Shown in pieces: positions 23,875-33,419 of a stretch of DNA of 57,241 bases. The translations under genes were made by a program, and so were the position numbers. Position 1 is the first letter of the stretch. The number at the start of each line of letters is the position of its first letter. Under the pieces are notes generated by a model. That model was not told where the DNA came from and made no database searches. It saw nothing but the letters and a program-made list of their open reading frames with translations. Origin of the DNA: Syntrophomonadaceae bacterium (GTDB lineage Bacteria; Bacillota_D; Dethiobacteria; DTU022; PWGO01); assembly GCA_003554535.1 (NCBI GenBank), contig PWGT01000002.1, positions 1 through 57,241 on the forward strand. The letters run 5' to 3'.

Positions 23875-24390
23875 GTGTCAGGATATATAAAAGTTTGGGC
23901 TATAATGATTACTAATTTTATTTTTTCAATATCCACTATTACCCTGGTCATAGGCTACGCCTTGATGGCAACTATCGGCCCGGAAGAGCTAAACATAATT
24001 CTCATGGAAGCTGCTGCCGGAGTTACAAACGGAGAAGTAATTTTAGAAGGTGTATTAACACAATATGTTTTTACCAATCTTGTATTATTTTCAGGATTTG
24101 TTTTCATAATATGCTTGGTATTGCACTTCTTTCTCGAACCTAAACTCAAAGTGCTGATTTTCCCTGGCTCATTGTGTTTTTTAAGCGTGTTTTTCATTCA
24201 AGCCGCAGTATTTATTATCAATAGTGTAGTGCCCAGTGATATTCCCATGGTTACACAAGAATTTATTGCCCTTTTCTTTGGCAAGGTAAATCAAGCCAGC
24301 TTAATGATGGCCGGGGTTGGAATGCTTTTGTTGATAGTTTCTTGTTTAAATATTTACCAGACCAACAAAAATTCTAAACAAAATTCTTAA
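23875..24390 (+). CDS. Four-helix integral membrane protein, unknown function
   Basis: 171 residues with a GTG start and AAGGAGG eight bases upstream. About four membrane helices: residues 7-32, 66-88, 93-115 and 141-160. Loops are short; one between helices 1 and 2 is rich in small residues and acids (EELNIILMEAAAGVTNGEVILEG). The C-terminus is a short polar tail (NKNSKQNS). No motif of a known transporter or enzyme was recognised. Its stop codon overlaps the stop of the converging radical SAM gene. Together with the 76-residue protein it forms a small operon under an operator-bearing promoter, so a stress- or ligand-induced membrane function is possible but unproven. Confidence 0.75.
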   Translation: MSGYIKVWAIMITNFIFSISTITLVIGYALMATIGPEELNIILMEAAAGVTNGEVILEGVLTQYVFTNLVLFSGFVFIICLVLHFFLEPKLKVLIFPGSLCFLSVFFIQAAVFIINSVVPSDIPMVTQEFIALFFGKVNQASLMMAGVGMLLLIVSCLNIYQTNKNSKQNS

Positions 24391-25385
24391 TGTATTATGC
24401 CCTGATGGGTTCCTCTGCGTTGGAGTTCTTTCTCCACGGCCTGCGCGAAAGTCCCTCTAAATTCCTCCCATCGGGGCGCAATCAACCATTCATTGCTGTA
24501 TACTTCTCCGATAAGGCGTTGTACTACAATATCCGGCCGCAAAACCTCCAGCTGGTCGCATACAATCCTCAAGTAATCATCCCTGCTCAAAATTTCTATT
24601 TTGCCTTCGTCATAAAGTTTCTCCAGGGGAGTTCCTTTTATAACCTGAAGTTGATGAAATTTAATTCCTTGCAAGGGAAGCTCGTTTAGATATCTAACGG
24701 TCTGAATCATATCTTCATAGCCTTCCCCGGGCAAACCGTTAATGATATGGGTGCATGTATACAAGCCGTATTTATAAGCTTCCCGGACAGCCTTTGCAAA
24801 GCACTCAAAATCATGGCCACGGTTTATGAAGCGCAATGTTCTGTCATGGGCCGACTGTACCCCCAATTCCAGCCAGATATGGTAATGAGCAGCATAATCC
24901 CCCAGCAGAACCAAAACTTCTTCATCCAGACAATCCGGGCGAGTAGCAACACTAAGGCCAATCACCCCGGGTGTATAAAGAGCCTTTTCGTAAATCTGAC
25001 GCAGATACGGAACAGGAGCGTAAGTATTGCTGTAGGACTGAAAATAGGCAAGATATTTATGTTGAGGAACAAAATTGCTCTGAGATTTGGATTCGCTTTG
25101 AATTCCAGATAATTTACCCGGCCTGCGGTAAGCATTTTTCTGCTCCAATCGGCGCTGGTAATTACTAATTTGCTCTCGCACCGAAATTTGATGAGATGAT
25201 TCCTCCTGAGCTATAGCAGCAGGGCTGAAACTAGGATTATAACAATAAATACAGCCAGTTTGAGATACCTTGCCATCACGGTTAGGACAGGTAAAACCAG
25301 CATCAAGAGGGACTTTATAAACTTTTTCACCAAACTTTTCCCTAAAGAAGCGGCTCAAACGGAAATACCAACCGGCTGAATACAA
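24387..25385 (-). CDS. YtqA-type radical SAM protein (TIGR01212 family), likely tRNA U34 modification
   Basis: 332 residues. The unusual cluster motif GFTCPNRDGKVSQTGCIYC (Cys-x10-Cys-x2-Cys) is typical of this family, followed by YLAYFQSYSNTYAPV, SVATRPDCLDEEV and THIINGLPGEGYEDM. Bacillus subtilis YtqA has been linked to the mnm5s2U34 tRNA pathway in Gram-positives under the name MnmL. Here the gene lies 126 bases downstream of mnmG on the same strand, which fits that role. The N-terminus (about 20 residues before the cluster) looks complete. The function is inferred from family and context; the radical SAM class is certain. Confidence 0.88.
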   Translation of the reverse strand: MYSAGWYFRLSRFFREKFGEKVYKVPLDAGFTCPNRDGKVSQTGCIYCYNPSFSPAAIAQEESSHQISVREQISNYQRRLEQKNAYRRPGKLSGIQSESKSQSNFVPQHKYLAYFQSYSNTYAPVPYLRQIYEKALYTPGVIGLSVATRPDCLDEEVLVLLGDYAAHYHIWLELGVQSAHDRTLRFINRGHDFECFAKAVREAYKYGLYTCTHIINGLPGEGYEDMIQTVRYLNELPLQGIKFHQLQVIKGTPLEKLYDEGKIEILSRDDYLRIVCDQLEVLRPDIVVQRLIGEVYSNEWLIAPRWEEFRGTFAQAVEKELQRRGTHQGIIH

Positions 25386-25468
25386 ACAATTCCCTCCTTA
25401 ATAACTTTTGCAAAATCACCTGGTATTAATCGAAAAATATCAGCCTTCTGTAATTGCTACCATTCCTC

Positions 25469-25516
25469 GATCACTAAGCTTATCCTTCATTACTGAGCTT
25501 AATTACTAAGCTTATT
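25469..25516. repeat. Short imperfect direct repeats between mnmG and the radical SAM gene
   Basis: Three near-copies of T(C/T)ACT(A/G)AGCTTA follow one another (TCACTAAGCTTAT, TTACTGAGCTTAA, TTACTAAGCTTAT), spaced about 20 and 16 bases apart, with the last overlapping the mnmG stop. Each contains AGCTTA. No hairpin with a T-run is formed. Confidence 0.55.
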
Positions 25517-27452
25517 CCTTATCTCCTTTATCTTGCTTATTTGCTCTGGACTTCCTATTTTCCAGGTAAAGGGCAAGAATAGAGATATCTGCCGGGGTGA
25601 CTCCATCTATGCGAGAAGCTTGTCCCAAGGTTTTGGGCCTAATTTGAGTGAGTTTTTGCCTGGCTTCTATGGATATATTCTCCAGGGCTTCAAAATCAAA
25701 GTCAGGAGGAATTTTTTTATCCTCTAATTTTTCTACCTGCCTGATACTGTTTTCCTGTTTAGCCAAATATCCAGCATATTTGATCTGAAGTTCTACTTCC
25801 CTGAAGATTTCCTTACGCTCCCTGGATATATCCAGCTCAGCCCCTACTTTTTCAGCCAGGCGAGCCAATTGATCATATTTTATCTCCGGCCTTTTGAGGA
25901 GGTCAGCCAGGGTGTGCGGATGAGAAATTGGCGCAGATCCCATAGATTCCAAAACTTCATTGTTGCGAGCAGAGGGGTTAATCCTTATGGAAGCAAGATT
26001 TTCTTTGTCTGCTTCAATTGCTTTTTCCTTCTCCAGCAAACTTTCATACCTCTGGGCGGAAATCAATCCCAGCTGATAACCTTTAGGGGTAAGCCGCAGA
26101 TCAGCATTGTCATGGCGAAGCATTAGACGGTACTCACAACGGGAAGTAAACATGCGATATGGCTCCATGACTCCCTTGGTAACCAGGTCATCAATCAAGA
26201 CTCCTATATAGGCCTCAGTCCGGTTCAAGGTAAAAAAGGGCTTGCCCTGGCAGGCAAGAGCGGCATTGATACCGGCCATCAACCCCTGGGCAGCAGCCTC
26301 CTCATAACCGGTAGTGCCATTGATCTGGCCGGCAAAATAAAGCCCCTTATACTTTTTTGTTTCCAGGGTGGGATTCAATTGGGTGGGTAGAGCAAAATCA
26401 TACTCAATAGCATAAGCGGGGCGAGTGATAATTGCTTCTTCCAAACCAGGTATCGTCCTCAAAAACTCTACTTGAAGATTTTCCGGCAACCCGGTAGAAA
26501 TCCCCTGCAGGTACATCTCCTGGGATTCTTCGCTTTCTGGTTCTATAAAAATAGGATGTCCTTGACGATCCGGAAAACGTACCACTTTGTCCTCGATGGA
26601 AGGGCAGTAACGCGGTCCTTTTCCTTCAATTAACCCTGAGTAAAGGGGAGCGCTATCTATATTATCATGTATAAGACGGTGGGTTTCGCTGCCGGTTCTG
26701 GTCAAATAACAGGGAATCTGTCTGAATTCATAATCAGCAGGAGTGGTGTATGAAAAAGCACCGGCTGCGGCCTCCCCTTCCACCGGTTCCAGCCCTTGAA
26801 AATTTATGCTGTGGGAATAAACCCGGGGCGGAGTGCCAGTTTTAAAGCGATCTAATTCAAACCCCAGGTTTAGCAAGTTTTCAGCCAACCCTCTGGCGGG
26901 TAACTGGTTACCGGGCCCACCACTGTAGTGTTCATGACCTACAAAAATTTCTGCATCAAGGTAAACTCCGGTAGACAGAATCACTGTTTGGGCGTAGTAA
27001 GTTGAACCGTAGCGGGTACGCACCCCACTTACCCGGCCCGCTTCTATAAGTATCTCTTCGGCTGCATTCTCCCGCAATGTAAGGCGGGGTTCACTTTCCA
27101 GGATTGCTTTCATTCCCCGCTGGTATGCATTTTTGTCAATTTGGGCTCTCAAAGCTTGTACTGCAGGGCCCTTGCTGGTGTTAAGCCTCCGCATTTGGAG
27201 TACATGGCGATCGGCATTTTTACCCATGACTCCTCCCAGGGCATCAATTTCCCTAACCAGATGAGCCTTGCCAGGGCCACCCAGGGAAGGATTACATGCC
27301 ATTAAGGCGGGGTGATCAAGATTCAAATTTAATAGCAATGTTTCACACCCCATGCGGGCAGCAGCTACTGCTGCTTCACAACCAGCATGTCCAGCTCCTA
27401 TTACAATCACGTCATACTGAAATCCCTTTTGGGCCTCAGTTTTTCCTGACAT
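25512..27452 (-). CDS. mnmG: MnmG (GidA), tRNA U34 carboxymethylaminomethyl-modification FAD enzyme
   Basis: 646 residues. [22 protein letters not shown] is the FAD-binding site; [42 protein letters not shown]-like [14 protein letters not shown], and [13 protein letters not shown] are MnmG signatures; the C-terminal helical domain ([21 protein letters not shown]) is complete. With MnmE it modifies the wobble uridine of several tRNAs. mnmE is not in the window. The gene is followed by the YtqA-type radical SAM gene and preceded by nadE. Confidence 0.97.
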   Translation of the reverse strand: MSGKTEAQKGFQYDVIVIGAGHAGCEAAVAAARMGCETLLLNLNLDHPALMACNPSLGGPGKAHLVREIDALGGVMGKNADRHVLQMRRLNTSKGPAVQALRAQIDKNAYQRGMKAILESEPRLTLRENAAEEILIEAGRVSGVRTRYGSTYYAQTVILSTGVYLDAEIFVGHEHYSGGPGNQLPARGLAENLLNLGFELDRFKTGTPPRVYSHSINFQGLEPVEGEAAAGAFSYTTPADYEFRQIPCYLTRTGSETHRLIHDNIDSAPLYSGLIEGKGPRYCPSIEDKVVRFPDRQGHPIFIEPESEESQEMYLQGISTGLPENLQVEFLRTIPGLEEAIITRPAYAIEYDFALPTQLNPTLETKKYKGLYFAGQINGTTGYEEAAAQGLMAGINAALACQGKPFFTLNRTEAYIGVLIDDLVTKGVMEPYRMFTSRCEYRLMLRHDNADLRLTPKGYQLGLISAQRYESLLEKEKAIEADKENLASIRINPSARNNEVLESMGSAPISHPHTLADLLKRPEIKYDQLARLAEKVGAELDISRERKEIFREVELQIKYAGYLAKQENSIRQVEKLEDKKIPPDFDFEALENISIEARQKLTQIRPKTLGQASRIDGVTPADISILALYLENRKSRANKQDKGDKE

Positions 27453-27538
27453 TTCATACTCTCCTCGGAAAAAAATAATCGACGCAGGTACATGTTATGA
27501 AGAAATATTAACAAATTTAGCAGTCCGGGTCAATTGAA

Positions 27539-29311
27539 TCAGGCGTCATGACGGTTTTGAGGGAGAACATCGGGAATTTTCATGGCTGTGGGCATTTTGC
27601 GACCGCTGCCGAAAGCACGGGTGGTAACGCGCAAACCGGGAGCGGCCTGGGCTCGTTTGTATTCGGAGCGATTTACTTTATTAATCACATCTTTTACAGT
27701 TTCAATATCAAAGCCCATTTCCACTATTTCATCCATGTATTTGTTTTCCTCAATGTAGTAATAAAGGATTTGATCCAGGGTTTCATATGGAGGCAGGGAA
27801 TCCTGGTCCTTTTGATCAGGGCGCAGTTCTGCCGACGGCGCTTTATTTATTATATTCTCAGGAATAACCTCGCGCCCTTCTTTCCAATTGATATAAGAAG
27901 ACAGGCGGTAAACCATTGTCTTGGGCAAGTCAGCCAGAATAGCCAGGCCACCGCACATATCGCCGTAAAGAGTGCAATATCCTACTGCTAGTTCCGATTT
28001 GTTTCCAGTAGGCAATATCATCCACCCTTCCCGGTTAGAAATAAACATCATAATATTGCCTCTTATACGGGCCTGCAAGTTCTCTTCTGCTAGATCGAGA
28101 ATGGGTTGACCACTATCATTAAGCAATTTGATAAACTCATTATGGGGATTTTCAATGGAAATCAAACGAGTTTCAATCCCCAGGTTTTGGGCCAATAACT
28201 TGGAATCCTGCACACTATGATCTGAGGAATAGCGAGAAGGCATCATCACTCCCAAAGCGTTTGCGGGCCCAAGCACTTCGCAGGCAATAGCCAGCACCAG
28301 GGCTGAGTCAATTCCACCGCTTAAGCCCACAGCCACTTTGCTAAATCCAACTTTGTCCAGATAATCCTTTAATCCTAATTTTAAAGCAGAAAGCACCCAT
28401 CCCATATCCTCCCGAAAATCAACTTTGGCATCTGGAGGCGGAGATTCCACATGGCGGGGAGGATTGCTCTCAGGAAGCACCTCCCCCGGCAACTCCCTAC
28501 TGAAAGCAGTTTTTTGGTATTTGCCATCTTCTAAAAGCGCTAATTCTTCAGCAAAAGGTTTCGCCCGGTAAATCAACTCTCCTCCCGGTGAATACACCAT
28601 GCTACTTCCATCAAAAATAAGCTCGTCATTGCCACCTACCTGATTAACATAAATAATCTCCGCATTATACTTTTGGGCCAGAGCAGAAAGCATGTCCGCC
28701 CTCATGGTGGCTTTACCAAAGTGGTAGGGAGAGGCTGAAATATTAATCAAAGCTTCAGCGCCTTGCTCAAAGAGGCTGGCGACTGGATCCTGAGGATATT
28801 TGGCTTCTAAAAAATAATCTTTATCATTCCATATATCTTCACATACGGTAATGGCTATTTTTTTCCCTCCGATTTCCGCCAGGGCAAGCTCAGATGCCTT
28901 ATTAAAATACCGGCTTTCATCAAATACATCGTATTGAGGCAAAAGAGTTTTCAAGTGAGTGGAAACCACCTGGCCTTCCTGTAAAAATAGAGCAGCATTG
29001 TACAATCCTTTTCCGGAGTCTTCTTTCCTATTTTCTAGGCCTTCTTCTCTCCAGGGAGTCCCCAGCACCACGCTCACATCTTTAACGGCAGGAAGTATAT
29101 CCTGATAAACAGCCTCCATAGCCATATTTACAAATGAATCATAAAGAAGCAAATCCCGGGGAGGATAACCGGTAAGCGACATTTCCGGAAAAACCACTAA
29201 CTGGGCACCTTCCTGTTTTGAAATCTCTATTTTCTCTTTAATCTTAAAGGCATTGCCATTAAGATCACCCACAACAGGATTCAGTTGAGCTAAAGCAATT
29301 TTCAATTCCAT
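27539..29311 (-). CDS. nadE: Glutamine-dependent NAD+ synthetase
   Basis: 590 residues in two domains. The N-terminal nitrilase-type glutaminase (1-270) has FPEMSLTGYPPRD (Glu), HLKTLLPQYDVFDE (Lys) and ITVCEDIWND (catalytic Cys). The C-terminal synthetase has VGLSGGIDSALVLAIA, TGNKSELAVGYCTLYGD and PSAELRPDQKDQDSLPPYETLD. It converts deamido-NAD, ATP and glutamine to NAD+. It is one of four glutamine-using systems in the window (with the glutamate synthase, carA and asnB). It follows the glutamate synthase genes by 122 bases. Confidence 0.97.
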   Translation of the reverse strand: MELKIALAQLNPVVGDLNGNAFKIKEKIEISKQEGAQLVVFPEMSLTGYPPRDLLLYDSFVNMAMEAVYQDILPAVKDVSVVLGTPWREEGLENRKEDSGKGLYNAALFLQEGQVVSTHLKTLLPQYDVFDESRYFNKASELALAEIGGKKIAITVCEDIWNDKDYFLEAKYPQDPVASLFEQGAEALINISASPYHFGKATMRADMLSALAQKYNAEIIYVNQVGGNDELIFDGSSMVYSPGGELIYRAKPFAEELALLEDGKYQKTAFSRELPGEVLPESNPPRHVESPPPDAKVDFREDMGWVLSALKLGLKDYLDKVGFSKVAVGLSGGIDSALVLAIACEVLGPANALGVMMPSRYSSDHSVQDSKLLAQNLGIETRLISIENPHNEFIKLLNDSGQPILDLAEENLQARIRGNIMMFISNREGWMILPTGNKSELAVGYCTLYGDMCGGLAILADLPKTMVYRLSSYINWKEGREVIPENIINKAPSAELRPDQKDQDSLPPYETLDQILYYYIEENKYMDEIVEMGFDIETVKDVINKVNRSEYKRAQAAPGLRVTTRAFGSGRKMPTAMKIPDVLPQNRHDA

Positions 29312-29320
29312 CCTCCTTTA

Positions 29321-29355
29321 CCATTAAAAAACCTGCTTTGCCATTAAAAAACCTG
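29321..29355. repeat. Two 15-bp direct repeats before nadE
   Basis: CCATTAAAAAACCTG occurs at 29321-29335 and again at 29341-29355, a 20-base period. A related string with an insertion, CCATTAAAAATAAAAAACCTG, lies at 18246-18266 upstream of rnfC. On the minus strand the unit reads CAGGTTTTTTAATGG. Confidence 0.5.
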
Positions 29356-29433
29356 AGCCAAAACATTTCACCTTTAGGAAATGGGATTTCCCGCTAAATC
29401 TGTCGTCCTGACTATAAAAACTCCAATGGCACT

Positions 29434-31761
29434 TTAGCGGGGAACCATCTTCATCACGCCTCCTGTGCAGGCGGCGGCACAGGTGCCACAACCACCGCAA
29501 AGGGAAAGATCCACTGTAAATTCGGTTCCCTCCCGGGAGAGTGCTCCCCGGGGGCAGGCTTCTACACAACTATCACACTGCACACATATTCCACAATGCA
29601 GACAGCGATCGTATTCTTCTTCAACATCAATATCCTCTGCAGATACAGGAGCAGCCTTTAACGGCAAAAGATGGGTATTCCCCATGGGCTCCTTTTGTTC
29701 GGGAGTGTAAGTTTTCCCCTGCAGAAGAGCGTCTATTTCCAGGGCGCAGTGGCGGCCCTGGCCTACATTATGGGTAACCAGCCCCAGCTGCCGCACATCC
29801 CCCACCACTGACAACCGGGGGTGAGTGGTACGAAAACCAGCACTCTTTTCATCATTCCCCAAAAACCCGGCACGGTTGCATTCTTCCTGTACTTCTTCCG
29901 GTAGGAAATCCAGCACAGGCCGCTCATTGATAAACACCAGCACGCTATCTGCAGGAATAAATTCCATGGTTCCCTCTTGGTGATTTACGTATATCCCTTC
30001 CGGATTAGCCTCTTTGACAAATAAGGGATAGCGAAATACAACCCCCATCTCCTCCAGTTTGCGGCGTTCTTCCGGGGTTGCGGAAGGCTTTTTAATGTCA
30101 ATAACGGTAATATTACCGGGATCTACCCCCAGTTCTATAGCAGCCTCTATACCATCAACTGCAGCATCACCACCGCCAATAACTACCACTTTTTCCCCCA
30201 GCTGAATATTGCCGCTACTTCCCTCTTCTATGCAGCGATTATATTCTTTAAGAAAGTCGATGCCGGCCCAAAGCTGCTCCTTCCCTGGTATCGGCGGCAA
30301 CATGGGGCTGTGCGCTCCCACCGCCACCACTGTATAATCATACTTTTCCAATATACTCTGCATTAACCCGGCGTCTACCCGGGTATTTAATACAAATTCT
30401 ACGCCCAACTCCTGAATCCTGTTAAGATCGTGCTCCAGATCTTCTAAAGGCAATCTGGTGCGGGAGATAACCTGATACATCTTACCGCCGGGATGCTGAT
30501 TTTCATCATAAACGGTAACTTTATAACCCTGCAGGGCCAACTGATAAGCAGTGCTCAGGCCGGCAGGGCCGCCGCCGATTACCGCTATCTTTTCCGGGTG
30601 ATCAGCCTTAGGCTCTATTTTGATATCACTTTTATAACGCCGGGCCAATTCGGCAGTGCGCACAGGAAAGTCCACACCGGCCCTTGTGCAAGATTCCATG
30701 CAAAGATGGGGACATATAAAACCGCAACAGCTATAACGGAAAGGAGTAACTTCATCCAGCAAACTCAAGGCATCTTCCACTTCTCCGTGGCGCAGGTGTC
30801 GCAAAAACCGACCTGTAGGCACTCCAGCAGGGCAATAGCCTTCACAGGGAGAAATACCTTCGCTCAACTCCGGTTTATATCCGGTGTTCACCGGATAGGC
30901 CGGATAATAAAACTGGGCAAAGGGGCGGCTACCCTGAGGGACTATTTTCATTAACTGTCGATCCAGTAGAGGAGCAGCTTTTAGGTCATAATATTGACAA
31001 AACTCTTCCACCAGGGAATGTACATTTTTCAGGTCATCCTGCTCAGGCTCTACAACCTGAGCACCAATGCCTATAAGGTAAGAAGGAATATCATAGCCAA
31101 AAATATAAATTTCTCCACCATGAATACCGGTAGCCAAAGTTCCCTCGGAATTTCCAGCCACCAGCTCAGATGCCTGATTACGGTTTAAAAGAATCAGAGT
31201 TCCGCCGGCCATATATTCACCCAGGTAATCACCGGCAGTCCCACCTATAACTACCACCGGCTTGCGATCCCCATATTCTTTCATGTGGATACCCACACGG
31301 TATCCCACATCGTCGCGCACAAAAAGTTTTCCGCCGCGCATTCCGTAAGCCATAGCGTCACCGCCCAGGCCGTGTACTATTATTTTTCCACTATCCATGG
31401 TATTGGCTACGGCATTCTGGCCATGACCGAACACTTCCATAGTAACACCGCTCATATTAAAACCCAAATCCTCACCGGGGACCCCGTGTAATTGCAAATA
31501 AACATCGGGAGCGTTCAGTCCGGAGCCGAGGTAGCGCTGACCACGAACTCCTGTAACCTTAATATTCTTCTCTCCCCGGCAGACCAGTTCTCTAATTTTT
31601 TCATTTAATTCCCGGTAATAAATACCCCGGGCATCTATGGTTACCGGCGTAGCTTCTTTACCACTTGGAAAACCGGACACCGGCCCAGTTACCTGATTGG
31701 AGCCTGCATTATAGCTATTCACCTGCATGCTCGACTCCGAGGATTGATAGTTCGCGGTCAT
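29434..31761 (-). CDS. Glutamate synthase GXGXG domain fused to GltD-like FAD/NAD(P)H subunit and C-terminal ferredoxin
   Basis: 775 residues. About 40-240: the GXGXG beta-helix of the glutamate synthase alpha subunit (GQNAVANTMDSGKIIVHGLGGDAMAYGMRGGKLFVRDD...GGTAGDYLGEYMAGG). About 308-370: N-terminal Cys region of GltD-type subunits (CEGYCPAG, CCGFICPHLCMESC). About 390-690: FAD site VIGGGPAGLSTAY and NAD(P)H site VVVIGGGDAAVDG. About 722-770: two ferredoxin motifs (CLHCGICVQCDSCVEACPRG and CGGCGTCAAAC). It supplies electrons to the FMN/glutamate domain encoded next door. Its start at 31761 (GGGGGG upstream) overlaps the upstream gene by 47 bases; an ATG at 31728 with GGAG is an alternative. 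Fusing GXGXG to GltD is uncommon. Confidence 0.9.
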   Translation of the reverse strand: MTANYQSSESSMQVNSYNAGSNQVTGPVSGFPSGKEATPVTIDARGIYYRELNEKIRELVCRGEKNIKVTGVRGQRYLGSGLNAPDVYLQLHGVPGEDLGFNMSGVTMEVFGHGQNAVANTMDSGKIIVHGLGGDAMAYGMRGGKLFVRDDVGYRVGIHMKEYGDRKPVVVIGGTAGDYLGEYMAGGTLILLNRNQASELVAGNSEGTLATGIHGGEIYIFGYDIPSYLIGIGAQVVEPEQDDLKNVHSLVEEFCQYYDLKAAPLLDRQLMKIVPQGSRPFAQFYYPAYPVNTGYKPELSEGISPCEGYCPAGVPTGRFLRHLRHGEVEDALSLLDEVTPFRYSCCGFICPHLCMESCTRAGVDFPVRTAELARRYKSDIKIEPKADHPEKIAVIGGGPAGLSTAYQLALQGYKVTVYDENQHPGGKMYQVISRTRLPLEDLEHDLNRIQELGVEFVLNTRVDAGLMQSILEKYDYTVVAVGAHSPMLPPIPGKEQLWAGIDFLKEYNRCIEEGSSGNIQLGEKVVVIGGGDAAVDGIEAAIELGVDPGNITVIDIKKPSATPEERRKLEEMGVVFRYPLFVKEANPEGIYVNHQEGTMEFIPADSVLVFINERPVLDFLPEEVQEECNRAGFLGNDEKSAGFRTTHPRLSVVGDVRQLGLVTHNVGQGRHCALEIDALLQGKTYTPEQKEPMGNTHLLPLKAAPVSAEDIDVEEEYDRCLHCGICVQCDSCVEACPRGALSREGTEFTVDLSLCGGCGTCAAACTGGVMKMVPR

Positions 31762-33274
31762 TTAAACCCACCCCCCTTAGCAATAATCTGTTACCGCGAA
31801 AAGAACCTATATCATAAATACCGTTTAAGCCCATAATTTCCTGCATCTCGTGATACCATCCATTAATAAGATTACCGATCCTCTCTTCTGCCCAATCGGG
31901 ATCCAACCGTTGCCGCAAAACCGGATCGTTGGTGGTGATTCCCCAGGGACATTTACCACTATTGCAGCGCTGGCAGGCGTGACATCCGCAGGCCAACAAA
32001 CATACCGTCCCTATAGCCACCGCATCGGCTCCCAAAGCTATGGCCTTCATAACATCGGCACTGTTACGGGTACCCCCGGCTACTACTACCGAAGCCCAAT
32101 GCCTTATTTTCTCCTCCCGCAGGCGCTGATCCACCGCAGCCAGAGCCAACTCGATGGGAATACCCACATGATCCCGCACTATAGCCGGTGTAGCTCCAGA
32201 GCCACCGCGATAACCATCCAAGTAAACCATATCCGCTCCGGCCCGCACTATACCGCTGGCAATGGCAGCCACATTATGCACCGCCGCAATTTTAACGCAA
32301 ACAGGCTTATAGCCGCTGGCTTCTTTAATAGCATAAATGAGCAGGCGCAAATCTTCAATGGAATATATATCATGCTGAGGCGCCGGCGATATGGCATCAC
32401 TTTGCAGGGGAATCATCCGAGTTTCAGAAATTCCCTCCAAAACCTTCTCTCCGGGAAGATGCCCGCCAATACCGGGCTTGGCTCCCTGGCCCATCTTAAT
32501 CTGATAAGCCCGCCCCACCTGCAGATATTCGGGGCTAACCCCAAAACGCCCGGAAGCTACCTGCAGCACCACATGGTCGGAGTAAGGATACATATCACGG
32601 TGCAACCCCCCTTCACCGGAATACCAGAGCAACCCCTTTTTACTGGCTACTCGCGCCATAGCTTTCTGAAAGTTAAGATTAATACTTCCATAAGACATGG
32701 GGGCAAACACCAGAGGCATATTCAAGCGAATTAAGGAATTACTGAGCTCCCGGGGATCTTCTATCTCCTGTATTGATTCACGCTTGCGACCTAAATAAGT
32801 TCGCAGCTCCATAGGTTCCCGCTGAGGATCTATGGAAGGATTGGTCACCTGACAGGCGTTAAACAAAAGGTGATCCCAATATTTTTTCTGATCCGTCTCC
32901 GCTCCCATTCCGGTCAGAGCCACCGACCCGGAAGCAGCTTGCAACTGCACACGGTGCATATCAGCACTTTTCCAAACCCCATGGGCTCTAGCCGCTATAG
33001 GTTTTTCCTCGATAGTGATTGCTTGCTGAGGACAAGTATACTCGCAGCGGTGACAGGCTCCACAGGCCCGTCCATTGGCCACCGGGATAGTTTTTCCTCC
33101 GCGAGGTTCCATACGAATCTCGTTAAAAGAACATTGCTCCGCACACACCCCACACCCATCACATAACTCCAGACTAAAAGCGGGGCGATAACTAGAACGT
33201 AGCCCCGGCGAAGTAATAGGAAGGGACACCTCTTTTTCGCTCATTCGTTCTGTTTTTATTTCTGGTTCAGCCAA
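31715..33274 (-). CDS. Glutamate synthase FMN domain protein with N-terminal ferredoxin (archaeal-type GltB2)
   Basis: 519 residues. An N-terminal double cluster motif (CDGCGVCAEQCSFNEIR, CGACHRCEYTCPQQA, residues about 38-90) precedes the FMN-binding TIM barrel (about 150-500): PLVFAPMSYGSINLNFQKAMARVA, GQGAKPGIGGHLPGEKV, VYLDGYRGGSGATPAIVRDHVGIP. The 3Fe-4S cysteines are in CGCHACQRCNSGKCPWGI. This is the synthase core that converts 2-oxoglutarate plus ammonia to glutamate. It lies between the amidotransferase gene and the GXGXG-GltD fusion, so three genes replace the single large gltB and gltD. Confidence 0.92.
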   Translation of the reverse strand: MAEPEIKTERMSEKEVSLPITSPGLRSSYRPAFSLELCDGCGVCAEQCSFNEIRMEPRGGKTIPVANGRACGACHRCEYTCPQQAITIEEKPIAARAHGVWKSADMHRVQLQAASGSVALTGMGAETDQKKYWDHLLFNACQVTNPSIDPQREPMELRTYLGRKRESIQEIEDPRELSNSLIRLNMPLVFAPMSYGSINLNFQKAMARVASKKGLLWYSGEGGLHRDMYPYSDHVVLQVASGRFGVSPEYLQVGRAYQIKMGQGAKPGIGGHLPGEKVLEGISETRMIPLQSDAISPAPQHDIYSIEDLRLLIYAIKEASGYKPVCVKIAAVHNVAAIASGIVRAGADMVYLDGYRGGSGATPAIVRDHVGIPIELALAAVDQRLREEKIRHWASVVVAGGTRNSADVMKAIALGADAVAIGTVCLLACGCHACQRCNSGKCPWGITTNDPVLRQRLDPDWAEERIGNLINGWYHEMQEIMGLNGIYDIGSFRGNRLLLRGVGLNDRELSILGVEHAGE

Positions 33275-33419
33275 CTTATAACCCCCTATCTACATGCCGG
33301 GTAAAAGATACCCGGACACCATATAATTTATGATAATGAAATTTTATAATTATTCAGGCTTTGTAGAAAAAAATTAACACACCCCCACCCCATCCCTTGA
33401 GGAGGAGGGAGAAAAATGA

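Noticed and set aside
29324..29569. 81-residue minus-strand frame at the end of the glutamate synthase fusion gene
   Set aside because: It largely overlaps the fusion gene in another frame, lacks family motifs and has the look of a shadow frame.
31850..32734. 294-residue plus-strand frame opposite the glutamate synthase FMN gene
   Set aside because: Long but antisense to a clearly real gene; His/Tyr/Gln-rich composition is typical of a shadow, and no homologous motif is seen.
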